Notes under the pieces: generated by a model
The model's database searches: none
What the model was told of the DNA's origin: nothing
What the model saw: only the letters and a program-made list of their open reading frames with translations
NCBI GenBank assembly: GCA_003573635.1
Contig: QUTJ01031686.1
Location: 1 to 14,920, forward strand
Direction of reading: 5' to 3'
DNA from: Goniomonas avonlea
Taxonomy: Eukaryota > Cryptophyceae > Goniomonadida > Goniomonadaceae
DNA: 14,920 nucleotides
Shown: positions 13,101 to 14,920 of the stretch, piece after piece
Layout of the letters: every line of letters begins with the position of its first letter
Numbering within the stretch: the stretch's first letter is position 1
Made by a program: the position numbers and the translations under genes

Positions 13101-14920
13101 GGGCTTGTGATTGTTCTGGTCGTGCTGGCAGTGGGCTTTATCTTGTTCAAGCTCGGTGTGCGGATCGAAATGCTGCTGCCGATGGCGACAGTCAAGATCC
13201 TCACCAGTTTCGTCCAGATTGTGGGCTCTGTGAAGGTGTCGTATCAGGTACTACCTGCCAAGTTTGCCACAGTCTTTTGCTCCAATGTCTGGCCAGGACA
13301 TCGTTCCGTCGGCTCCAGATGTGACACGTACCCACCAGGTGGAAATGCCAGACAACTTGAAAGAGTTCCTTGCCAACCTCCAGTTCTCGTCAGCAGACCC
13401 CAGTACCGGCGCAAACTGCGTCGCCTTAGTCAAGTACTCTTTCTACGACCGATTTATTTTCTTGGCTGTGGCCCCGTACCTGGTGCTCTTCCTGGGAATG
13501 GCGGTGATGGGCATTCGATCAATCATGATCAAGTCAGCAGGGGCCCGACTAGCTTGGCGGTCACTGATGCTCAAGGCCCTCCTTTTCGTGCTGATGCTGC
13601 TGCATCCAACCGTGTCCACCACCGTGTTCCTGCTCATGAATTGCAATAAGATTTTTGGCTACGACAAGCCGTTTCTTCGCGAAGATTACAGCGCGCAGTG
13701 TTACACCTGGCAGTGGTGGGGGTTCGCTGCGACGGGGTTCGCAGTTGCTGCGACATTCACTCTCGGGCTGCCCACTGCTCTCCTTATTTTACTACGTAAA
13801 CGCCACAGGTACACGTCGACTGTCTACCATCACCGCACGTAGTGTTGTAGTATCCAAAGATGCGCTAGTGTTAGCACTCATATCCAAGCTGCGGTGTATA
13901 AATTTCCCATTGTCTGCTATGTGAAACCTCTTTGTCTGATCTCCTTTTTCTCCACCTGTATGGAAGATGTGACCGCCAGGGTTCGCTAGAGTATCACGTG
14001 TGCACTTTACAGATGCGTGGCGTTGCCTCTATCAGATGTATGCTTTGCATGCGTGTCAGCTGTAAGTGAATTGATGCAATCTTAGCATGCAGATAAGTCG
14101 GGCTGGTTGCATGTCTGTGGCTGATTAGTCATTGGCACAAGGATCTTATGGCAACCGGTTTGGTACAACGGGGCTCTCGCTCACCACAGCCACGCAGGGC
14201 CGTGGTGGGGCCAAGGCAGCGCGTGATGGACATCTGGTTGTGCGACTGCGCAGAGCGAGCGAGTGGCAAGGTCCTCACTGCCAAGCACCGCGCCTCTCGG
14301 AGCAAAGCGGAAGCTGTTCTTGTTCGGCACTTTTTGGCTAAGATGGCCCAGTGGCAGGAGCTCGAGTTCCTGCACAAGGACTACTTGGGTCGGTTTTACT
14401 ATGCTGAGATCATTGAGATTGTGCGAAAGGTGGGTGAGCCCTGCTGCGATAATGGTGTTCCGCACTGGTTCGTTGCGGCACTTGCTCCTTGTTGATTTCC
14501 TCTTGTTCTTCTGCTTTTTCTATGATCGTTCTCTCTTTGGAATTACCCTTCAAGTGCATGTTGACTCGTTGGATTGTTCTCGACATGAATGAGCTCGCAT
14601 CACTTGGACGTAATCCTACTCGTGCCCGCGGCTCGATAACCTTCTGTTGCCCAGCCATCATCTACTCGTGTTGGCTAGATTCCCGTGGCTAGATTCCCAT
14701 CCAGTGCTGGCGAGATTCCAATTTATCGCTGTGTTGCCACCCCACCGACCTTGACACAGGTGATGTTGACATCGGTTGCCGTGACTGTGGGCGAGTACTT
14801 GGCAGGCCTCGACACTGTATTCGGGCTTGGTGTCCTTGGGATCACCTTCGGCACCCATCTGTTCATATGGCCATACCGAGACAATCGCAACAATTGGTGC
14901 GGAGACTCTCTCTCTCTCTC
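2..14920 (+). CDS. Giant multi-TIG, Cys-rich, multi-pass membrane protein (27 exons, partial at both ends)
   Basis: A single spliced frame of about 3,600 residues. Proposed exons: 2-4129, 4179-4507, 4916-5402, 5446-5805, 5849-6013, 6061-6447, 6492-6635, 6689-6991, 7110-7753, 7806-8072, 8143-8341, 8435-8698, 8964-9104, 9158-9340, 9590-9724, 9913-10049, 10218-10380, 10975-11064, 11297-11512, 11703-11753, 11880-12650, 12702-12773, 12871-13005, 13053-13247, 13339-13808, 14198-14429, 14760-14920. Every junction is GT-AG, keeps the frame and restores a recognisable domain. Module order is degenerate repeats, about 20 IPT/TIG domains, a GCC2/GCC3 Cys-rich stalk and a polytopic membrane region. Start codon, signal peptide, stop codon and promoter lie outside the window. 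Known of the families: TIG domains are Ig-like folds used in receptors, and GCC2/GCC3 modules occur next to membranes in protist surface proteins. A cell-surface receptor or adhesin role is inference. The donors of exons 17 and 18 are the least certain junctions. Confidence 0.85.
62..2332 (+). repeat. Eight degenerate ~90-residue protein repeats (R1-R8)
   Basis: Repeat starts lie near 62, 332, 632, 914, 1175, 1451, 1715 and 1988, so the period is 261-300 bp; the stretch from R8 to TIG1 is longer (345 bp). The shared pattern is VRxN, then TG[ST]xS[VI]T[VL]xGxxFG, then D-x-S-x-R-x-R-x-G, a Cys/Ser-Glu pair, a conserved Trp (SWVS, TWTS, SWLS, KWLS, QWVA) and [VL]xCK. Each unit ends in a hydrophobic stretch such as FSFDQL or FTADAL. 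The predicted strand pattern resembles TIG domains, but the PxGGPxxGG turn is replaced by RxNxxxTGS. They may be a divergent Ig-like/TIG subfamily; this is inference. Repeats differ strongly in DNA, so they are not recent duplicates. Confidence 0.8.
143..143. other. Undetermined base (n) in repeat R1
   Basis: The codon at 143-145 reads NTT, followed by GGG. It sits in the GxGFGS turn motif of the repeats, where R3 and R8 have Phe, so T is the likeliest base. It is the only ambiguity in the window. Confidence 0.95.
2333..4129 (+). other. TIG/IPT domains 1-6 (intronless part)
   Basis: There are six consecutive IPT/TIG-type units of roughly 90-125 residues. Each has a P-x-V-x-x-[IL]-x-P-x-G-G turn, GGTxVTVxGxxF, a C-x-F-[GT] strand, a V-x-C-x-x-P strand and an N-x-Q-x-[YFL] hairpin. 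TIG3 (2912-3283) is enlarged by an Asn-glycosylation-rich insertion. TIG6 is completed after intron 1. In other proteins TIG repeats form rod-like extracellular arrays; that role here is inferred. Confidence 0.85.
4179..4507 (+). CDS. Exon 2: end of TIG6 and TIG7
   Basis: Joined to exon 1 across a 49-bp intron (4130-4178) whose 3' part contains TTGACTCAT, a plausible branch site. The frame moves from 2 to 3 and gives CQ|YEDRPG, then LLPSGGTVQGDTLVSVVG, LFCRFG, LTCRSPPG and VSVNGVTF, a full TIG7. It ends in phase 2 after PFI plus two bases of a Leu codon, at donor GTGAGC. The TGA overlapping that donor (4509-4511) would end the protein only if intron 2 were retained. Confidence 0.85.
4508..4915 (+). 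other. Intron 2 (408 bp) with fold-back sequence
   Basis: GTGAGC donor and CAACAG acceptor, phase 2. Splicing turns PFI-L into ...LYEDPSATAIDPVGGP, rebuilding the TIG7-TIG8 linker. All three + frames have stops. The interior has an imperfect inverted repeat (4749-4783 against 4793-4824, centred on CGATCGAT) and a small perfect one (TATCGT...ACGATA near 4643-4660). No RNA gene or extra exon is recognised. Confidence 0.8.
4916..5402 (+). CDS. Exon 3: TIG8 and most of TIG9
   Basis: Starts with one base that completes a Leu codon, then YEDPSATAIDPVGGPRSGGT. TIG8 continues with MCKFG, MLCNSP and LTLNGQQY. TIG9 starts at PQVLAVYPRGSP with CRFG and VCLSP. It ends VPLQ|, phase 0, at donor GTACGA. 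The ATG at 5034 is internal (the Met of MCKFG), not a start. Confidence 0.85.
5446..5805 (+). CDS. Exon 4: end of TIG9 and TIG10
   Basis: Follows a 43-bp intron (5403-5445). The junction gives VPLQ|VSLNHQDYSS, restoring the VxLNxQDY hairpin of TIG9. TIG10 follows with ILPSGGPLDGGTFVEVLG, LLCRFG, VRCPAPP and AMNGVTF. It ends at ATG|GTACGT, phase 0. Starting the exon later loses the hairpin and breaks the frame. Confidence 0.85.
5849..6013 (+). CDS. Exon 5: first half of TIG11
   Basis: The second of two nearby AGs (5847-5848) keeps the frame; the first (5830-5831) does not. The 43-bp intron 5806-5848 is removed. The product reads IYHYYERPQVVSIQPSGGP then GGTRVTVSGTGF and AFCRFG, and ends GSIEQ| at donor GTCAGT, phase 0. 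Confidence 0.85.
6061..6447 (+). CDS. Exon 6: second half of TIG11 and most of TIG12
   Basis: After a 47-bp intron (6014-6060) with acceptor TTCTTGCAG. It contains LECFTAPK and VTLNGQNYGF of TIG11, then RFPPGGPMNGGTLVVMDG, FTCLFGG and AQCRAPG of TIG12. It ends DVQ|, phase 0, at donor GTGTGC. Confidence 0.85.
6492..6635 (+). CDS. Exon 7: TIG12 hairpin and start of TIG13
   Basis: Joined across a 44-bp intron (6448-6491) to give DVQ|ISLNAQDYNS, the closing hairpin of TIG12. TIG13 then starts with VLPVGGPLTGGTNITLSG and stops at INFKQ|, phase 0. Downstream the correct frame is different, which needs intron 7. Confidence 0.8.
6689..6991 (+). CDS. Exon 8: rest of TIG13 and start of TIG14
   Basis: A 53-bp intron (6636-6688, donor GTTCCG, acceptor TTGTGCAG) gives NFKQ|DPCCPMDKK, followed by TRCRFSP, LVCRSP and VTLNDNDY. 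TIG14 starts at PRLIDSG and ends at STGPIH|, phase 0, donor GTACCG. An alternative reading is a one-base deletion near 6635 with no intron, which would add about 18 residues; the canonical intron explains the frame change without an error. Confidence 0.72.
7110..7753 (+). CDS. Exon 9: rest of TIG14 and start of the non-TIG insert
   Basis: Intron 8 (6992-7109, 118 bp) has TCTGAC upstream of the GCGCGCAG acceptor. The junction gives STGPIH|GHTPVTLIGRDF. TIG14 shows VFCRFG, IDCNTPP and TVNGQDY. From 7350 the sequence stops looking like TIG and enters an insert that contains SRRLLD and a Ser/Pro-rich linker. It ends in phase 2 inside a Thr codon at donor GTGCGC. Confidence 0.82.
7350..7899 (+). 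other. 166-residue non-TIG insert between TIG14 and TIG15
   Basis: Spans exon 9 from 7350 and exon 10 to 7899, with intron 9 inside. It reads as two strand-rich halves (LIFAVHFNMTI, FIITFRRL; then FRLEIEVIDNSG) joined by SRRLLD and a PPSSPSPPAP linker, followed by helix-like ARTVVELLESIF and AAFLTQLVLDKI. The pattern of strands, a helix and RRLL recalls SEA-like or ferredoxin-like modules of protist surface proteins, but I cannot assign a family. Confidence 0.6.
7806..8072 (+). CDS. Exon 10: end of insert and first part of TIG15
   Basis: Intron 9 (7754-7805, 52 bp) has a clear GTGACTAAC branch region and TTGCAG acceptor. The junction gives FNKT|LVPASV. TIG15 follows: LLPSAGLASGGTHVTIVG, FCKFG and FIVC. 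It ends in phase 2 at donor GTACGT. A GTATGT four bases upstream also looks like a donor but breaks the frame. Confidence 0.8.
8143..8341 (+). CDS. Exon 11: end of TIG15 and start of TIG16
   Basis: Intron 10 (8073-8142, 70 bp) contains TCTAAC before TTTTCTGCAG. The junction makes IVCI|SPRQTTD, the expected VxCxxP strand, then ELTFNGADY. TIG16 begins GIDPKSGPWDGGTL| and ends in phase 0 at donor GTGCGT. Confidence 0.82.
8435..8698 (+). CDS. Exon 12: TIG16
   Basis: Intron 11 is 8342-8434 (93 bp). GGTL|VTLYGGGF restores the strand split by the intron. VCRFD, VVCPSPP and VALNGI follow. It ends EPKLTQ|, phase 0, donor GTGCGC, in the linker to TIG17. Confidence 0.83.
8964..9104 (+). CDS. Exon 13: first half of TIG17
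   Basis: Intron 12 (8699-8963, 265 bp) ends in TTTTCTCTGCAG. The exon reads VRPWGGPSVGGTVVTVAG, then KCKFG. Two extra Cys (LDCPILDC) may form a disulfide in the loop. It ends KLE|, phase 0, donor GTACTT. Confidence 0.82.
9158..9340 (+). CDS. Exon 14: second half of TIG17
   Basis: Intron 13 is 9105-9157 (53 bp). AG at 9156-9157 is the acceptor that keeps the frame; AG at 9149-9150 does not. The result is KLE|GVRGSKSLVCQSP then ITLNDQNY and EFYPQ|, phase 0, donor GTACCC. Confidence 0.8.
9365..9553. mobile_element. MITE-like element with terminal inverted repeats and TA flanks
   Basis: The ends are a perfect 14-bp inverted repeat: TGCTGGTTCTGGAA at 9365-9378 and its complement at 9540-9553. 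Both ends abut TA (9363-9364 and 9554-9555), the target duplication expected of Tc1/mariner or Stowaway-type elements. Inside is a perfect 23-bp inverted repeat (9391-9413 and 9422-9444) with an 8-base loop, and a further partial copy of the same motif near 9503-9520. There is no transposase coding capacity, so it would be non-autonomous. Confidence 0.75.
9391..9444. repeat. Perfect 23-bp inverted repeat (hairpin) inside the MITE
   Basis: Arms 9391-9413 and 9422-9444 are perfect reverse complements around GAGAAAAA. Pairing resumes for four more bases (9386-9389 with 9446-9449) after one mismatch. As RNA the hairpin would lie within intron 14. Confidence 0.95.
9590..9724 (+). CDS. Exon 15: first half of TIG18
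   Basis: Reads VEVTKVTPCQGPQEGGT, then IVQLDVLGFDQRGF and SAKIG, where the usual C[KR]FG has lost its Cys. It ends GTL|, phase 0, donor GTAACT. Extending past the donor would add about 15 residues and break the fixed G-to-C spacing of the domain. Confidence 0.75.
9913..10049 (+). CDS. Exon 16: second half of TIG18
   Basis: Intron 15 (9725-9912, 188 bp) has GCTAAC before TCTTGCAG. The exon gives TL|TCGNIRF, IECTVPSN and VALNGQDF, and ends GVNF plus two bases of an Arg codon (phase 2) at donor GTGTGT. Confidence 0.75.
10218..10380 (+). CDS. Exon 17: first half of TIG19 (3' end uncertain)
   Basis: Intron 16 (10050-10217, 168 bp) carries a TAG in the read-through frame. Using the CCTCCAG acceptor gives NFR|WHRTLLLEKLSPSSGP, which matches the 13-residue spacing from F to P in other TIG linkers. 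IFCRFA follows. I place the donor at 10381 (GTACAA). Donors at 10375 and 10408 (GTACGG) are also in phase 0 and cannot be excluded. Confidence 0.6.
10582..10602. repeat. Short perfect inverted repeat
   Basis: TTGAAAACG, three bases, then its exact complement CGTTTTCAA. It lies in intron 17 about 30 bp before the tandem repeat. There is no clear function; it is not followed by a U-run that would suggest a terminator. Confidence 0.8.
10631..10818. repeat. Tandem duplication of a 94-bp unit
   Basis: Copies at 10631-10724 and 10725-10818 differ at one base (C at 10699, T at 10793). Each unit starts with the palindrome GGATTAATCC and contains GACC-AAAAGT-GGTC, a 4-bp hairpin. Near identity shows the duplication is recent. 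It lies in intron 17 and has no coding potential. Confidence 0.97.
10975..11064 (+). CDS. Exon 18: middle of TIG19 (3' end uncertain)
   Basis: Reads VQADQAVCESP, the VxCxxP strand of TIG19. I end it at KMT| with donor GTGCGG (phase 0), so the join gives KMT|VQLSYNAQNY. In-frame GTG and GTA donors further down (for example after IRL or CE) are possible and would add 6 to 14 residues. Confidence 0.6.
11297..11512 (+). CDS. Exon 19: end of TIG19 and start of TIG20
   Basis: Acceptor GCGGCAG|GTGC. It contains VQLSYNAQNY and FQYFDQ of TIG19, then DPSQGTFRGGGLVTIFG and FVRFG of TIG20, where Val replaces the usual Cys. It ends at the consensus donor GTGAGT, phase 0. Confidence 0.78.
11703..11753 (+). 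CDS. Exon 20: 51-bp microexon of TIG20
   Basis: Seventeen codons, VACGRQNDASWGATICQ, between acceptor GCGATAG and donor GTTCGT. It supplies the VxC strand that TIG20 otherwise lacks: joined to exon 21 it reads TICQ|VPAGP, matching MLCNSP or IECTVPS in neighbouring domains. Both flanking introns (190 and 126 bp) are phase 0, so skipping it would stay in frame. Confidence 0.68.
11880..12650 (+). CDS. Exon 21: end of TIG20 and Cys-rich GCC2/GCC3 repeats
   Basis: The first 32 codons finish TIG20 (LLQLTVSG, LVYHYR). From 11976 come about eleven Cys-rich units, such as CPPGEYH, CRPGTYSD, CPPGTSL, CNPGYWSD, CAIGTFAA and CQVGFYKP, each closing on C-x2-C. It ends with HCLCPQGYWRN and then GIFE|, phase 0, donor GTGCGC. 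Confidence 0.9.
12702..12773 (+). CDS. Exon 22: short Cys-stalk exon (24 codons)
   Basis: Reads VTYIEPESGELLTDIPTERK and ends in PLCK|. The preceding 51-bp intron 21 (12651-12701) has GTGCGC...GGCAG ends, is a multiple of three and has no stop, so an unspliced form that adds 17 residues is also coding. The AG at 12692-12693 leads to a stop. It ends at donor GTGCGA, phase 0. Confidence 0.65.
12871..13005 (+). CDS. Exon 23: CPFGGxC segment of the stalk
   Basis: Intron 22 is 12774-12870 (97 bp). The join gives PLCK|PCPFGGACLGDA, then GCKTGGGEALCSVCA and MWFKSQ|. A CPFGGxC stretch followed by GxLCxxC is common just outside the membrane in GCC2/GCC3 protist proteins. Donor GTAGCT, phase 0. Confidence 0.83.
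13053..13247 (+). CDS. Exon 24: last Cys pair and transmembrane segment 1
   Basis: A 47-bp intron (13006-13052) precedes it. VAGCVQCPTPTN leads into a strong hydrophobic helix at 13089-13148 (ILLGLVIVLVVLAVGFILF). KLGVRIEMLL and KILTSFVQIVGSV follow, a Lys-plus-hydrophobic pattern seen after TM1 in related proteins. It ends SYQ|, phase 0, donor GTACTA. Confidence 0.87.
13339..13808 (+). CDS. Exon 25: transmembrane segments 2-4
   Basis: Intron 24 is 13248-13338 (91 bp). SYQ|VEMPDNLKEFLANLQF restores a continuous segment, then a loop with two Cys and TM2, TM3 and TM4. It ends LLRKRH plus two bases of Arg (phase 2) at donor CACAG|GTACAC. Without splicing the frame would stop at TAG 13840-13842. 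Confidence 0.83.
13809..14197 (+). other. Intron 25 (389 bp)
   Basis: GTACAC donor, CACGCAG acceptor, phase 2. Stops occur in all frames. The acceptor is chosen because it is the candidate AG upstream of the conserved cytosolic segment that preserves the frame. I see no repeats or RNA genes in it. Confidence 0.65.
14198..14429 (+). CDS. Exon 26: cytosolic segment with LEFLHKDY...EIVRK
   Basis: Join reads RKRHR|AVVGPRQRVMDIW, a charged stretch, then HFLAKMAQWQ and the conserved-looking LEFLHKDYLGRFYY and AEIIEIVRK|. It ends at donor GTGGGT, phase 0. The 5' boundary is less certain than the 3' one. Confidence 0.75.
14430..14759 (+). other. Intron 26 (330 bp)
   Basis: AAAG|GTGGGT donor and TTGACACAG|GTGATG acceptor, phase 0. 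It contains pyrimidine-rich stretches and two close copies of GGCTAGATTCCC-like sequence near 14672-14700. Nothing else is recognised. Confidence 0.78.
14760..14920 (+). CDS. Exon 27 (partial): last visible transmembrane segments
   Basis: VMLTSVAVTVGEYLAGL and FGLGVLGITFGTHLFIW, followed by PYRDNRNNW. The RK|VML join and the PYRDxxxN ending match the usual end of the membrane module. It runs off the window in a CT repeat that reads as Ser-Leu, so the stop codon is not seen. Confidence 0.8.
   Translation, partial: MMLTSVAVTVGEYLAGLDTVFGLGVLGITFGTHLFIWPYRDNRNNWCGDSLSL
14906..14920. repeat. (CT)n microsatellite at the window edge
   Basis: Seven and a half CT units run to the last base. This may be coding (Leu-Ser) or the start of an intron or low-complexity tract where a contig ended. 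Confidence 0.9.

Larger units (their letters stand above)
13089..14920 (+). other. Polytopic membrane module
   Basis: Hydrophobic segments: TM1 13089-13148, TM2 13453-13515, TM3 13561-13638, TM4 13717-13794, and one or two more in exon 27 (14760-14880). Between TM4 and the last segments is a basic, probably cytosolic stretch with LEFLHKDY and EIIEIVRK (14361-14429). An [LF]Y/H-x-x-Y...E...RK motif at this place is typical of GCC2/GCC3 membrane proteins of protists and recalls fungal TRP-like proteins. A channel or sensor function is speculation. The module is cut by the window edge. Confidence 0.75.

Noticed and set aside
13809-13842. TAG at 13840-13842 as the true C-terminus
   Set aside because: The usual cytosolic motif and final helices follow in exons 26 and 27; the stop lies within intron 25.

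Overview
The window reads as one very large, intron-rich gene on the + strand of a single-celled eukaryote, open at both window edges. The coding frame runs from base 2 to the last base and changes frame at 26 places. Almost all of these places can be resolved as GT-AG introns. The spliced frame is about 10.8 kb, or roughly 3,600 residues, and both the start codon and the stop codon lie outside the window. I see no convincing second gene on either strand, and no tRNA, rRNA, CRISPR array or bacterial-style operon.

The protein is a modular surface receptor or adhesin. In order it has: (1) about eight degenerate repeats of roughly 90 residues, each with a VRxN...TG, GxGFG and Trp pattern (62-2332); (2) about twenty IPT/TIG immunoglobulin-like domains with the signatures PxGGPxxGGT, C[KR]FG, VxCxxP and NGQxY (2333 to about 11975), interrupted after the fourteenth by a 166-residue non-TIG insert; (3) a cysteine-rich stalk of about eleven C-x2-C units of GCC2/GCC3 (ephrin-receptor-like) type (11976-13079); (4) a multi-pass membrane module with at least five hydrophobic segments (13089-14920). 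The expected arrangement is a very long extracellular array, a Cys-rich neck and a polytopic membrane anchor or sensor. Ligand and function cannot be read from the sequence.

Gene layout is asymmetric. The first 4.1 kb is a single uninterrupted exon, while the remaining 10.8 kb carries 26 introns. Ten introns are tiny (43-53 bp); the others are 70-594 bp. Twenty-one are phase 0, five are phase 2 and none is phase 1. Several of the larger introns hold structured DNA: a 189-bp MITE-like element with terminal inverted repeats (intron 14), two tandem copies of a 94-bp unit (intron 17) and an imperfect fold-back (intron 2).

Organism: GC content is moderate, introns are short with yTnAy-like branch sites, and multi-TIG plus GCC2/GCC3 plus polytopic membrane proteins are typical of protist and algal genomes. 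A cryptophyte, stramenopile or similar microbial eukaryote is my guess from architecture only. One undetermined base (143) and a (CT)n run at the 3' edge suggest a draft contig.
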